This document shows positions 8,405-17,897 of a stretch of 64,000 nt of DNA, piece after piece. Origin of the DNA: CAVQBJ01 sp963819075 (GTDB lineage Bacteria > Actinomycetota > Thermoleophilia > Solirubrobacterales > Solirubrobacteraceae); the NCBI GenBank assembly GCA_963819075.1, contig CAWFUP010000001.1, positions 124,001-188,000 on the forward strand, read 5' to 3'. The stretch's first letter is position 1, and each line of letters opens with the position of its first letter. The position numbers and the translations under genes are program-made. Below the pieces are notes generated by a model, which ran no database searches, was not told where the DNA came from, and worked only from the letters and a program-made list of their open reading frames with translations.

Positions 8405-9733
8405 TCATGCGTGCTCGAGCAGCCAGCGCCCGGCGCGCAGCAGGGCGGCGTCCCCCTCGATCGGTCCGACGAGCTGCAGCCCGATCGGCAGCCGCTCCGG
8501 CGTCCAGGCGAGCGGCAGCGCGAGGCTCGGGAACCCCAGCAGGATCCAGGGGCGGCAGGGGAGCGGGTCACCGGTGTAGTCGAGCCCGAGCGGCGGCACC
8601 CCGAGCGTGCTCGGCGCGAGCATACCGTCGACCCCTTCCAGCTGGGCCGTCCAGCGCCCGCGCCACTCGTCGGCCAGGAGGAGCGCGGCCCGGTGCTGCT
8701 CGGGCGTCACCGCGCCGGCGGCCTCGATGTACTCGCGCAGCTCGTCACTGAAGCCGGCGGGGTTGCTGACCAGGTCGGCGCCGAGCGCCGCCGCCGTCTC
8801 GCGTCGCTGCACGACCTGCTGGGCCTGCGCGAGCGGCTCGAACGAGCTCGCGTCGATCTCGCTGATCGTCGCGCCGAGACGCTCGATCCGGGCGAGCGCC
8901 GCGTCGATCGCCTCGCGCGCGGCCGGCTCGAGCTCCGCCCACGGTGCCCGAGCGAAACCGAGCCGCGGCGGCTCGCTGAGCTCCTCACGCGCCCCGCGGA
9001 GATCGAGCGGTCGGGCCGAGCGCAGGATCGGCTCGCCGGCGAGCGGCGTCGTGAGCACCTCGGTGACGAGCACGATGTCGTCCACGCTGCTGGCGAGCAA
9101 CCCGACCGTGTCGAGGGTCGCGCTGGTGGCCAGGACGCCGGCCGTCGAGATCGCGCCGACCGTCGGCTTGTAGCCGACGATCCCGCAGTAGGACGCCGGG
9201 CGCACGATCGACCCCGCCGTCTGCGTGCCGGTGGCCACCGGCACCATGCCGCCGCCGACGGCGGCCGCCGACCCGCTCGACGACCCTCCGGGCGTGCGCA
9301 GTGGATCGATCGGATTGGTCGTGTCGGCCGGATGCATGCACGCGAACTCGGCCGTCTTCGTCTTGCCGACGATGATCGCGCCGGCGCGGCGCAGCAGGGC
9401 GACCGAGTGCGCATCGGCGCCCGGCCGATGGTGGCGGTAGAGCGACGACCCGTAGCGGGTGGGGAGGTCCGCGGTGTCGAAGACATCCTTCACCCCGATG
9501 GGCAGCCCTCGCAGCGGCAGGCGAGCCGCCTCGGTCGGCGCGAGCCGGTCGAGCTCCCGGGCCCGCGAGAGCGCCGCCTCGACACCGACCTCCTCCCACG
9601 CGTGCAGGCGACCGTCGCGGGCCTCGATCGCCGCCAGGCACGACTCGGTCGCCTCGACGCACGAGAGCTCGCGCTCGCGCAGCGCCTGGAGCAATCCGGC
9701 AGCGGTTGCGGGCGTGTGCGACGAGGACGGCAT
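8405..9733 (-). CDS. amidase signature family hydrolase
   Basis: A 442-residue amidase. The Ser-cisSer-Lys triad of the family is visible: Lys82 in LPIGVKDVFDT, cis-Ser151 in TPGGSSSGSAA, and nucleophile Ser175 in GTQTAGSIVRPA. The spacings (69 and 24 residues) fit the amidase signature fold. Family members hydrolyse carboxamides; the substrate cannot be read from sequence, and no GatB or GatC gene adjoins, so a role as the GatA subunit is unlikely. The usual QTGGS is QTAGS here. It starts at ATG 9733 and is transcribed toward the GGDEF gene, 43 bp from its start. Confidence 0.93.
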   Translation of the reverse strand: MPSSSHTPATAAGLLQALRERELSCVEATESCLAAIEARDGRLHAWEEVGVEAALSRARELDRLAPTEAARLPLRGLPIGVKDVFDTADLPTRYGSSLYRHHRPGADAHSVALLRRAGAIIVGKTKTAEFACMHPADTTNPIDPLRTPGGSSSGSAAAVGGGMVPVATGTQTAGSIVRPASYCGIVGYKPTVGAISTAGVLATSATLDTVGLLASSVDDIVLVTEVLTTPLAGEPILRSARPLDLRGAREELSEPPRLGFARAPWAELEPAAREAIDAALARIERLGATISEIDASSFEPLAQAQQVVQRRETAAALGADLVSNPAGFSDELREYIEAAGAVTPEQHRAALLLADEWRGRWTAQLEGVDGMLAPSTLGVPPLGLDYTGDPLPCRPWILLGFPSLALPLAWTPERLPIGLQLVGPIEGDAALLRAGRWLLEHA

Positions 9734-9909
9734 GGCGAGAATCCTGACAGCGATGCCGCGCGAACCCCGCGGCTCTTACCCTCCGAACAGGGTCGATCCA
9801 TATGATCCGCAGACAGCACGCGCGCGGCGCGACTGCGCACGCGGACATCGCCCTCGCCCGGCTCGAGCCTGCAAAGGCCGGCGAGCGGACACGAACAGTG
9901 GAGGACGAT

Positions 9910-10653
9910 ATGAAGGTGATCGGCGCGGGTCTGCCCCGCACGGCGACGAGCACACAGATGATCGCGCTGGAGATGCTCGGCTTCGGGCCCTGCTACCACA
10001 TGCGAAACGTGCTCTCTGACATGGAGGGTGAGATCCCCAAGTGGGAGAGCGCGATGGCGGGGAACCCCGATTGGGATGACATCTTCGGCGACGCGCAGTC
10101 GAGCTGTGACTGGCCATCGGCCGCGTTCACGAAGGAGCTGTCCGAGCGCTACCCCGACGCGAAGGTCGTGTTGACCGTGCGCGACCCGCTCGGTTGGGTC
10201 AAGAGCATGCGCGAGACCGTGTGGGCGATCTACTTCGGTGACTCGGTCATGCACCATGTCTGCGACGCCCGCTATCTGATCGACCCGCAGTGGAAGCGCT
10301 TCATCGATCTGATGATCCCGATGATCTGGGAGGGCGATCGCCCGCTCGCCGGTGACACGTTCGACGACGACGCCTTCGCCGCCATGTTCGACGCCTACAC
10401 CGAGCGCATCAAGTCGGACATCCCCGCCGAGCGCCTGCTCGTATGGGACCCGCGTGAGGGCTGGGAGCCGCTCTGCGCCTTCCTCGAGGTCGATGTGCCC
10501 GACGAGCCGCTGCCGCGCGTCAACGACACGTCGGCGTTCCGGGAGGGCATCCTCGGCGGCGGGATCGCCGCGATCAACGACTGGTGGGATCAGCGCGAGC
10601 AGGCCAGTGGGGCCCTCCACGGCGCTGAGCGCCAGCAGACGCCGGCCAGCTAG
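9910..10653 (+). CDS. sulfotransferase-like family protein
   Basis: A 247-residue protein. The ATG at 9910 has a GGAGG ribosome site 5 bases upstream. The N-terminal GAGLPRTATSTQ corresponds to the 5'-phosphosulfate loop of sulfotransferase-fold proteins, followed by ALEMLGFGPCYHM. The middle segment LTVRDPLGWVKSM fits the 3'-phosphate-binding part. This matches the short sulfotransferase-like family seen in many actinobacteria and eukaryotes, whose substrates are unknown. Transfer of sulfate from PAPS is the likely reaction but is not proven. It is divergent from the amidase and convergent with the MocR gene, 7 bp between stops. Confidence 0.85.
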   Translation: MKVIGAGLPRTATSTQMIALEMLGFGPCYHMRNVLSDMEGEIPKWESAMAGNPDWDDIFGDAQSSCDWPSAAFTKELSERYPDAKVVLTVRDPLGWVKSMRETVWAIYFGDSVMHHVCDARYLIDPQWKRFIDLMIPMIWEGDRPLAGDTFDDDAFAAMFDAYTERIKSDIPAERLLVWDPREGWEPLCAFLEVDVPDEPLPRVNDTSAFREGILGGGIAAINDWWDQREQASGALHGAERQQTPAS

Positions 10654-10660
10654 CGTCGGA

Positions 10661-12058
10661 TCAGCCGGGCAGCACCGTCGCCAGCCGCCGCACGCCCTCG
10701 CGCAACTCCTGCTCTGATGCGGGTGCCGCGAAGGACAGGCGCAGGTATGCGCCGGGCGGCTCGGCGGCGAAGAACGGACGGCCAGGATTGACCAGAACAC
10801 CGGCCTCGCGCGCGCGGACGGCGAGGCCGAGGTCGTCGGTGGCCTCGGGCAGCTCGACCCACACGTTCAGGCCCCCGGTCGGCCGGCGGGTCACGCGCGC
10901 GAGCGGCAGGTCCTCCGCCAACGCATCGAGCAGGACGTCGCGGCGCCGGGCCAGGGCGGTCGACAGCGCGCGCAGGTGGCGCGGCCAGGCCGGGGCGCTC
11001 ACGAGCTCGAGTGCCGCCTCCTGGAGCATCCGGGGGACGAAGAAGCTGTCGACGATGTGCAGCGCCTGCAGGCGCTCGGCGATCGGGCCGCGGGCGATGA
11101 TCGCGCCGATGCGCAGATTCGGCGAGATCGGCTTCGTCAGCGACGCGATGTGGACGACGTGCGCGTCGTCGTCGTCGGCGAACAGTGGCGTCGGCGCGGG
11201 TCGCTCGTGGGTGAGCAGGCGGGCGAAGTCGTCCTCGATGACGAAGGCGCCCGCGGCCCGCGCCACGGCGAGCACCTCTTGGCGGCGCTCGGCGGAGAGC
11301 ACCGCGCCGGTTGGGTTCTGGAACGTCGGCTGGCAGTAGAAGACGCGCGCGCCGGACGCCTCGAAGGCATCGGCCAGGAGCTCCGGGCGCACGCCGTCGC
11401 GGTCGGCGGGCACCGGCACCGGGCGGACGCGCGCGCCGCGCGCGATCGCCAGCGCCCCGATGTACGACGGAGACTCGACGAGCATCGCCGTGCCTGCCGG
11501 GGCGATCGCGCGCAACGCCGTCGACAGCGCGCTCTGGCCTCCGTCGGTGACGAGCACGTCCTCGGCCGTCGCCGGCGTACCGACGGTGCGCGCGAACCAG
11601 GCTCGCAACGCGCCGAGGCCGCCGAGCGGGGGGCGCTCGGAAGCGTCGGGCCGTCGCGCTGCCCGCGCCACCGCGGCCGCCAGCGCCCGCGCCGGCAGCA
11701 GCGATGCGTGCGGGTAGCCGCCGTTGAGCGTGATGGCGCCCGGGACGGGCGCCTGCAGGAGATAGGTGACGCTCGTGGCGTCGATCGTGCGGTCGCCGAG
11801 CACCGCCGTCTGCCAGGACAGGTCGCGGGGGTGCGCGGCATGCTCGCGCCGTTCGGCCACGTAGGTGCCGCTGCCGGGACGGGTGACGACGACGCCCTCG
11901 GCGGCGAGCTCGGCGAGCGCACGTGAGACGGTGACCGGGCTCACCCGGTGCTCGCCGGTGAGCTCGCGCGTCGAGGGCAGCCGCTCGCCGGGTCGCATCC
12001 GCCCGGCGCGGGCGCGCAGGGCCGCGGCGAGCTGTCCGGTACTGCTATTCTCAAGCAT
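10661..12058 (-). CDS. MocR/PdxR-type regulator (GntR HTH plus aminotransferase fold)
   Basis: A 465-residue protein. Residues 1-70 form a GntR winged helix (RPGERLPSTRELTGEHRVS, SRALAELAAEGVV, RPGSGTYV). The rest is a fold-type I aminotransferase domain with the PLP-contacting EDDFAR block near 275-280 and the Schiff-base lysine at about 309 in ASLTKPISPN. MocR proteins sense PLP or a related ligand and often control vitamin B6 genes. The neighbour fits: the divergent gene encodes a transporter fused to a pyridoxamine-oxidase-like domain. The ATG at 12058 overlaps the ATG of that gene in the tetranucleotide CATG, so there is no conventional leader on either side. Confidence 0.9.
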   Translation of the reverse strand: MLENSSTGQLAAALRARAGRMRPGERLPSTRELTGEHRVSPVTVSRALAELAAEGVVVTRPGSGTYVAERREHAAHPRDLSWQTAVLGDRTIDATSVTYLLQAPVPGAITLNGGYPHASLLPARALAAAVARAARRPDASERPPLGGLGALRAWFARTVGTPATAEDVLVTDGGQSALSTALRAIAPAGTAMLVESPSYIGALAIARGARVRPVPVPADRDGVRPELLADAFEASGARVFYCQPTFQNPTGAVLSAERRQEVLAVARAAGAFVIEDDFARLLTHERPAPTPLFADDDDAHVVHIASLTKPISPNLRIGAIIARGPIAERLQALHIVDSFFVPRMLQEAALELVSAPAWPRHLRALSTALARRRDVLLDALAEDLPLARVTRRPTGGLNVWVELPEATDDLGLAVRAREAGVLVNPGRPFFAAEPPGAYLRLSFAAPASEQELREGVRRLATVLPG

Positions 12059-12080
12059 GAGTAGAGAGAGTAGCGCTACT
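12045..12080. promoter_or_regulatory. divergent promoter/operator overlapping two start codons
   Basis: The start codons of the MocR gene and the EamA-fusion gene overlap at CATG (12056-12059). A TATTCT -10-like element at 12045-12050 ends 6 bases before the plus-strand ATG, which fits a leaderless mRNA. A perfect 12-bp palindrome, AGTAGCGCTACT, lies at 12069-12080, and another AGTAG is at 12060-12064. These are the best candidates for the MocR operator. This is inference from layout. Confidence 0.4.
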
Positions 12081-13667
12081 GCGGGCCGTTCGGTACCGCT
12101 CCCGGCCCTCGGCTGGGCCGCACTCGGGGTCCTTGCCTTCTCGGGAACCTTCCCCGCCACCGCCTTTGCCCTGCGCGGCTTCGACGCACCGCTCGTCGGA
12201 GCCGGGCGCTCGGTGATCGGCGCGGTCGTGGCCGGCGCGGCACTGCTCATCACCCGGGCGCCGCTTCCCTCGCGCGATCAGTGGCGATCGCTGGCCATCG
12301 TGGCCGGCGGCTGCGGGATCGGCTTCGGCCTGCTGAGCGCCCTCGCGCTGGAACACACGACCGCCACGCACGCCGCCGTCGTGACCGGGCTGCTTCCGGT
12401 CGGGACGGCGATCGCCGCCGTCGTCCTCGGCGGCGAGCGCCCGCGCCCGATCTTCTGGCTGGCCAGCCTCGCGGGCACGGCCGCCGTCGTCGCCTACACG
12501 CTCTCGCGCGGCGCCGGTGGTCTCCAGGGCGGCGACGTGCTCCTGCTGCTCGCGCTCGTCGCGGCCGCGCTCGGCTATGCCGAGGGGGGTCGTCTCGCTC
12601 GGACGATGCCCGGCTGGCGGGTCATCGCCTGGGGCCTGATCGGCGCGCTGCCGATATCGCTGCCGGTGGCGGCGCTCGCGCTCAACGCGCACGTGCCGCA
12701 CCCCGGGACCGCGGCGCTCGCCGGGTTCGCCTATGTCTCGCTCGTCTCGGTCTTCCTTGGCTTCTTTGCCTGGTACCGCGGCCTGGCTTCCGCCGGTGTT
12801 GCGCGGGCGAGCCAGGTGCAGCTCGCGCAGCCCCTGCTGACGATCGCCTGGTCGGCGCTGCTCCTCGGCGAGGTCGTCGACGGCGGCGCGCTCGCCACGG
12901 CGCTCGTCGTCATCGCGTGCGTCGTCGTGACTCAGCGCACGCGCGTGCCGCTCCCGGCGGGGGCCGCCACGGCGAGCGCCCGGACGCCGGTCCCCGGCGC
13001 CGCGGCTGCGGCCTCGGTCACGCGGGCCCCGATGGCCGGCGGCGCGCCGCTGCCCGAGCCGGGCAGTACGGCCCGCACGCGGGTCAACCGTCACGGCGAC
13101 CGGGCTCTCACGACGCGCGACGCGTTGCATGCCGTCCTCGACGCCGGTCTCGTTGCGCACGTCGCCTTCGTGGCCGACGGCGAGAGCGTTGTGCTGCCGA
13201 TGGCCTACGCGCGCTCTGGCGAGGAGCTGCTGCTGCACGGATCGCGCCGCAACCGTCTGTTGCGGTCGCTCGCGGCGGGCGCGCCGCTGTGCGCCGCCGT
13301 CACGGTTGTCGACGGCCTCGTCCTCGGCGCCGCGGCGTTCGCGCACTCGATGAACTACCGGAGCGCCGTCGTGTACGGCCGCGCACGCGAGATTCGCGAT
13401 CCTCGGGCGAAGGGGCGCGCCCTCGACCGCTTCGTCGACTTCGTCCTACCGGGGCGCAGCGCGGCACTGCCGGCGCACACGGCCGCCGAGCTGGACGCGA
13501 CGCTCGTCCTCGCGGTACCGCTCGATGAGGCCTCGGTGAAGTCCCGTCAGGGGCCTCCGCGCGCCGTCGCGCCGCGCGGGCCGGCGACGCCGTGGACCGG
13601 CGTCATCCCGCTCGAGCTGACACGACTGGCCCCCGAGCCCGACGCGCCCGACCGCGACGCCGGCTGA
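12057..13667 (+). CDS. EamA-type transporter fused to pyridoxamine 5'-phosphate oxidase-like domain
   Basis: A 536-residue two-part protein. Residues about 15-293 are a DMT-superfamily EamA transporter with two homologous halves and about ten membrane segments (for example FSGTFPATAFALRGF and VSVFLGFFAWYRGLASAGV). An Ala/Pro-rich linker follows. Residues about 342-520 are an FMN-binding split-barrel of the pyridoxamine-oxidase-related type (DALHAVLDAGLVAHVAFVADGE, LPMAYARSGEELLLHGS). Each module is common alone; the fusion is unusual. With the divergent PLP-binding MocR regulator, export or uptake of a B6 vitamer or B6-linked compound is a reasonable guess. Its last 65 bases overlap the 3' end of the convergent GH79-like gene. 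Confidence 0.88.
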   Translation: MSRESSATAGRSVPLPALGWAALGVLAFSGTFPATAFALRGFDAPLVGAGRSVIGAVVAGAALLITRAPLPSRDQWRSLAIVAGGCGIGFGLLSALALEHTTATHAAVVTGLLPVGTAIAAVVLGGERPRPIFWLASLAGTAAVVAYTLSRGAGGLQGGDVLLLLALVAAALGYAEGGRLARTMPGWRVIAWGLIGALPISLPVAALALNAHVPHPGTAALAGFAYVSLVSVFLGFFAWYRGLASAGVARASQVQLAQPLLTIAWSALLLGEVVDGGALATALVVIACVVVTQRTRVPLPAGAATASARTPVPGAAAAASVTRAPMAGGAPLPEPGSTARTRVNRHGDRALTTRDALHAVLDAGLVAHVAFVADGESVVLPMAYARSGEELLLHGSRRNRLLRSLAAGAPLCAAVTVVDGLVLGAAAFAHSMNYRSAVVYGRAREIRDPRAKGRALDRFVDFVLPGRSAALPAHTAAELDATLVLAVPLDEASVKSRQGPPRAVAPRGPATPWTGVIPLELTRLAPEPDAPDRDAG

Positions 13668-15345
13668 ATCGCGCGGCGCGATGCGCGCGCCGGTCTGCCG
13701 GGCGGGTGCGCCGCCGACGGGCCAGCCTCGCCCTCCGGTGATGCGCGCGCCGGGCGGCCACTCCGCGCGTCGCCCGCTGGTGCACCGCAATGAGGGTGAT
13801 GAGCGCGGCGCTCCCCGGGGCGATTCCGACGGTGATCGTCCCGGCCGTGGCGCGGTGTAACGGCAGCCGTCGCGGCGCGGACCAGCTGCCGTCGCTGCGC
13901 ACCGCCGTGCCGCCGAGCGTCACGTGATTGTGCGACGCGAGCGATGGCGCGGTGAGGGCGAGCACGCGCGCGGAGCTGAAGCGCGCGGCGGCGTCCACGT
14001 GGAGCGCGGTCGGCCTGCTCGTCGCCGGCGCGTCGTCGACGACGACGAGGTGCACGGCGCCGTCGCGCGCGAGCAGCGCCGCGGCGTCGAGGTTCGCCTG
14101 GGCGGTGGCGATGTGCACGTGCAGCGGACGATCCCCGACGAGGTAGCGCGTCATCAGCAGCGCGTACCACTCGGGCTGTGGGCTGAGCACCCCGCCGTTC
14201 AGGCGCGCCGTCGTGTGCGCGCAGATCGGTGTGTAGGTGTTGCAGTGCAGGACGTTGCCCTCGAAGTTGATCCCGGCGAGCCCGGTCGTCATCGCGCGCA
14301 CCGAGATGTCGAGCGCCCACAGGGCGGCCGCGAAGGTGTCGCTCACGCCGGGGCGCCCGCCGCACGACACGCTGCCCGTCTCGTCGAGCCGGAACGGAAC
14401 CTGCGCGGCGGCGGCGAGCGACTGGTAGCGATCGAGTGCCCCGCCCTCGGCGCGGCGCACCCCGGGGCTGAGCAGGCGGGGGATCGAGGGAGCGACCGCG
14501 TCGTGGCAGCCGAGCGGATAGTGATGCCCGGTGAGGAGCGCCGGATGCACGTTCGCCGCGAACGCCGTGGCCCAGTTCGCGAATACGCGCGACCCCGACA
14601 CATCGGGCCCGACGATCGCCACGCCGGGGGTGATGGCGGCGATCGCCTGGCGGTAGGCGGCCACCTCGCCGAGGTACTCGGCCACCCCCCACGGATCGCT
14701 GCGCAGCCCGTGAGCCGCGTAGCTGTCGGGCTCATTACCGATCTCCACTCCGGCGAGGTACGGGCCGAGCGCGGCGTGCGCGGCGGCGACCTCGCGGGCG
14801 GCCGCCGACGGGTCGTAGTGAGCGAGGCTCACCGCAAGCAGCACGCGCCAGTTCGCCCGCTTGGCAAAGCGCGCCACACCCTCGAGCATTTGCGGCGTCA
14901 CCGTCCAGCCGGCCCATGCCGGGCGCGGGCTGAGCGGGTCGACCCACGCCGCCCGCGTGTCCGCGGAGATCCCACCGAAGCGAATGATCCCGGGGCCAAG
15001 CGAGCGCAGGAGGGCGGCGAGATCGCCGTGCGCGCCGAAGCGGGCGAAGTGGTCGAGCGTCGACGCCTCGAAGGACAGTCCGACGAAACGTCCCGGCACC
15101 GCCGCGGCGGGGTGCGCCAGGTCGATCGTCAGCGCGACCGGCACCGGCGCGGTGACGGCCCGCGGCGGGTCGGCCGCGCGCGCAGGATCGCTCGTGCGGG
15201 TCGGCGGATCCCCGGCGCCGGCCGAGGTCTGGGCGCCCGTGCCGCGGGTCGCCGAGCTCGACGTGCCGCACGCGCACAGGAGGGCGACCGTGCCGGCCAC
15301 GACCGCCGAGCGCGGCCGCGCCATCCGGGGATACAGCGGGCGCAT
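13603..15345 (-). CDS. GH79-like glycosidase, lipoprotein
   Basis: A 580-residue protein that begins with a lipoprotein signal (AGTVALLCACG) and so is probably membrane-anchored outside. The catalytic barrel shows GNEPD (acid/base Glu205) and FRLDETGS (nucleophile Glu322), the arrangement of heparanase-like GH79 enzymes that cleave glucuronides. A C-terminal beta domain follows up to about residue 515. The last ~65 residues are almost all Arg/Ala and run antisense into the end of the convergent EamA-fusion gene, so the functional end may be earlier or a frameshift may have extended it. The start is ATG 15345, with ATG 15324 as alternative. Confidence 0.82.
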   Translation of the reverse strand: MRPLYPRMARPRSAVVAGTVALLCACGTSSSATRGTGAQTSAGAGDPPTRTSDPARAADPPRAVTAPVPVALTIDLAHPAAAVPGRFVGLSFEASTLDHFARFGAHGDLAALLRSLGPGIIRFGGISADTRAAWVDPLSPRPAWAGWTVTPQMLEGVARFAKRANWRVLLAVSLAHYDPSAAAREVAAAHAALGPYLAGVEIGNEPDSYAAHGLRSDPWGVAEYLGEVAAYRQAIAAITPGVAIVGPDVSGSRVFANWATAFAANVHPALLTGHHYPLGCHDAVAPSIPRLLSPGVRRAEGGALDRYQSLAAAAQVPFRLDETGSVSCGGRPGVSDTFAAALWALDISVRAMTTGLAGINFEGNVLHCNTYTPICAHTTARLNGGVLSPQPEWYALLMTRYLVGDRPLHVHIATAQANLDAAALLARDGAVHLVVVDDAPATSRPTALHVDAAARFSSARVLALTAPSLASHNHVTLGGTAVRSDGSWSAPRRLPLHRATAGTITVGIAPGSAALITLIAVHQRATRGVAARRAHHRRARLARRRRTRPADRRAHRAARFSRRRGRARRARGPVVSARAG

Positions 15346-15500
15346 TCGCTAAGACGATGACACGCCGAGCGCCTCGCCGAGCTTCGGCGGCGCGCCGGCG
15401 GGCGATGCCGAGGCGAGTTGGTACCGTGGCTCCGGTGCCCGGGTCCCCTCAGCGCCGCCGCGAGCTGCCTCCTCGCCTGCACCGCGTGCGCGACGAGGTC

Positions 15501-17078
15501 ATGTCGGCCCGCGCGCTCCTGCGCGCAGGGTTCTTCTCGCTCGAATCGCCGCGGCGGATGCGCGAGCTCGCGCGCCTGCGGGGGATCTACGGCACGATGG
15601 GCTCGGGGGTCGCCATCGCCCGGATGCGCTACGGCGATCGCACGGCGATCATCGACGACCGCGGCTCGCTCACCTACCGGGAGCTCGACGAGCGCACCAA
15701 CGCGCTCGCCAACGCGTGGCGGGCGCGCGGCGTGCGCGCGGAGCACAGCATCGCGCTGCTCGTGCGCAACCACCGTGGCTTCGTCGAGGCGCTCGCCGCC
15801 ACCCAGAAGCTCGGTGTGCGTGCCGTGCTCCTCAACACCGACTTCGCCGGCCCGCAGCTGCGCGAGGTGGCCGAGCGCGAGGGCGCGCAGATGCTCGTCT
15901 ACGACGAGGAGTTCGAAGCGCTCGTCGGCGCGCTGGACCTGCCGCTCGGGCGGGTGCGGGCCTGGACCGACGAGCCGGCCGACGACACGCTCGAGGCGCT
16001 CATCGACGAGGGCGACCGCTCGATCCCCCCGCCGCCCGAGCGTCACGGCAGCTTCATCATCCTGACCAGCGGCACGACCGGGACGCCGAAGGGAGCGCTG
16101 CGCCACGGCGAGACCCGCACGTTCACGCGCCTGGGCGCGATGCTCGGTTCGGTGCCGCTGCGCGTCGGTGACACGACGGTCATCTGCACTCCGCTGTTCC
16201 ATTCGCTCGGCTTCGTGAATGCGGTCGTCGGGGTCGGGCTCGGCTCCACGCTCGTGCTGCGCCGCCGGTTCTCGCCCGAGCAGGTGCTGCGTGACATCCG
16301 CGAGCGGCGAGCGACGGTGCTCATCGGCGTGCCGATTATGCTCGCCCGCATCCTTGACGCCCTCGAGGCCTCCGACCCGCGGGCCGACGTGTCGTCGCTG
16401 CGGGTGGTGCTCGTCGCCGGCTCCCAGCTCGGCGCGACGCTCGCGCGGCGGGCGCTCGCACAGCTCGGTGACGTGCTGTACAACCTCTACGGCTCCACCG
16501 AGGTCGCGTTTGCGACGATCGCCGAACCCGAGCACCTGCGTCGCGCACCCGACACCGTCGGCCCTCCGACGCTTGGCTCGCGCGTGCGGATCATCGATGC
16601 CTACGGCAACCCGCTCGGACCGGGGCAGACGGGGCGCATCATGGTCGCCAACGCGATCCCGTTCGAGGGATACACCGGCGGGGGCACGAAGGAGGTCATC
16701 GACGGCATGATGAGCAGCGGCGACCTCGGCCACCTCGACGAGGAGGGACTGCTCTACGTCGACGGTCGCGACGACGGCATGATCGTCTCGGGCGGTGAGA
16801 ACGTGTTCCCCGACGAGATCGAGGAGCTTCTGCAGGGCCACGAAGCGATCCTCGAAGTGGCGGCGATCGGCGTCGAGGACGCCGAGTTCGGGCAGCGCCT
16901 GCGGGTGTTCGTCGTGACCCGCGATGACGTCGCGCTGAGCGGCGACGATGTGCGCGAGTACGTGCGCCGCAACCTCGCCCGCTACAAGGTGCCGCGCGAC
17001 GTCGTCTTCCTCGCGGAGCTGCCGCGGAACCCGACCGGTAAAGTGCTCAAGCGCGAACTCGCGCGCCTGCCGACCTGA
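15501..17078 (+). CDS. acyl-CoA synthetase/AMP-dependent ligase
   Basis: A 525-residue ANL-superfamily enzyme. The P-loop TSGTTGTPKG is at about 189-198; YGSTE is the A5 motif, and GDLGHLDEEGLLYVDGR plus a hinge region follow. The C-terminal catalytic lysine lies in NPTGKVLKREL. It activates a carboxylic acid as acyl-AMP and probably makes an acyl-CoA; the acid is unknown. The frame is open upstream to 15357, but the Arg-rich extension is unlike the family, whose members in this group begin close to the ARALLRAGFF segment, so ATG 15501 is preferred. It is divergent from the GH79-like gene. Confidence 0.92.
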   Translation: MSARALLRAGFFSLESPRRMRELARLRGIYGTMGSGVAIARMRYGDRTAIIDDRGSLTYRELDERTNALANAWRARGVRAEHSIALLVRNHRGFVEALAATQKLGVRAVLLNTDFAGPQLREVAEREGAQMLVYDEEFEALVGALDLPLGRVRAWTDEPADDTLEALIDEGDRSIPPPPERHGSFIILTSGTTGTPKGALRHGETRTFTRLGAMLGSVPLRVGDTTVICTPLFHSLGFVNAVVGVGLGSTLVLRRRFSPEQVLRDIRERRATVLIGVPIMLARILDALEASDPRADVSSLRVVLVAGSQLGATLARRALAQLGDVLYNLYGSTEVAFATIAEPEHLRRAPDTVGPPTLGSRVRIIDAYGNPLGPGQTGRIMVANAIPFEGYTGGGTKEVIDGMMSSGDLGHLDEEGLLYVDGRDDGMIVSGGENVFPDEIEELLQGHEAILEVAAIGVEDAEFGQRLRVFVVTRDDVALSGDDVREYVRRNLARYKVPRDVVFLAELPRNPTGKVLKRELARLPT

Positions 17079-17231
17079 GCTGGGACAACCGGCCCGGCAC
17101 GTTGTCAGACGTGTGCGTTCCGCTCGTTTTCAACGGTACGGCCGACGGCAAGCAGTGGACCGGATCGTAGTTCCGGCTACAGTGGTTTGCTTAGGCGACC
17201 TTATCCCCCGAAGGAGACGTGGTCAGGGACG

Positions 17232-17876
17232 ATGAAAGACATTACGGACATTGACGATCCGCGGCTGATCAAGGCGTTTGCCCATCCGCTGCGAATTCGC
17301 ATTCTCGGCATCTTCGAGAATCAGACGGCGAGCCCGAGCGAGATCGCCGATCAACTCGGCGTGCCGCTCGGCAACGTCAGCTATCACGTTCGCATCCTCG
17401 CCGACTACGGGCTGATCAAGCTCGTGCGGCGCACGCCGCGCCGCGGGGCCATCGAGCACCACTACGAGGCCGTCGGTCGCCTGCGCATCACCGATGGCGC
17501 GTGGAACCAGGCTCCGGAGATCGTCAAGGAGGCGCTCCTGCGGTCGACGCTCGGCCAGGTCTCGGACTTCGTCAACGCCGCCGCGGTCGCCGGTGGCTTC
17601 GACCGCGAGGACGCCCACCTGAGCCGCTCGCCGCTCGTGCTCGACGAGCGTGGCTTCAAGGCGCTGGCCAAGGAGTGCGCCAAGCTCTACGACCGTGCGC
17701 AGGCGATCGAGCAGGAGAGCGCCAAGCGCCTCAAGCAGGCCAACCACAACGGTGAGGTCAACACCGGGATGGTCATCATGCTGTTCGAGGGCCAGGACTT
17801 CGAGGCCTCGACGGCGCCGCGCGCGAACAAGGGCAGCTCGGCGCGACGGTCCAGGAAGGCGGCCGGGAAGAGCTAG
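17232..17876 (+). CDS. ArsR-type winged-helix regulator
   Basis: A 214-residue protein. Residues 1-80 are a winged helix with the ArsR pattern: FAHPLRIRILGIFE, SPSEIADQLGVPLGNVSYHVRILADYGLIKLV. The rest is helical, with a possible coiled region at ALAKECAKLYDRAQAIEQESAKR and a basic Ser/Arg/Lys tail. No metal-binding CxC motif is present, so metal sensing is not indicated. The ATG at 17232 is preceded by AGGGAC. It stands alone between the ligase and the convergent HDOD-GGDEF gene, so its targets cannot be inferred from position. Confidence 0.85.
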   Translation: MKDITDIDDPRLIKAFAHPLRIRILGIFENQTASPSEIADQLGVPLGNVSYHVRILADYGLIKLVRRTPRRGAIEHHYEAVGRLRITDGAWNQAPEIVKEALLRSTLGQVSDFVNAAAVAGGFDREDAHLSRSPLVLDERGFKALAKECAKLYDRAQAIEQESAKRLKQANHNGEVNTGMVIMLFEGQDFEASTAPRANKGSSARRSRKAAGKS

Positions 17877-17897
17877 AGCGCGGGGCAGCGGGCGGGT

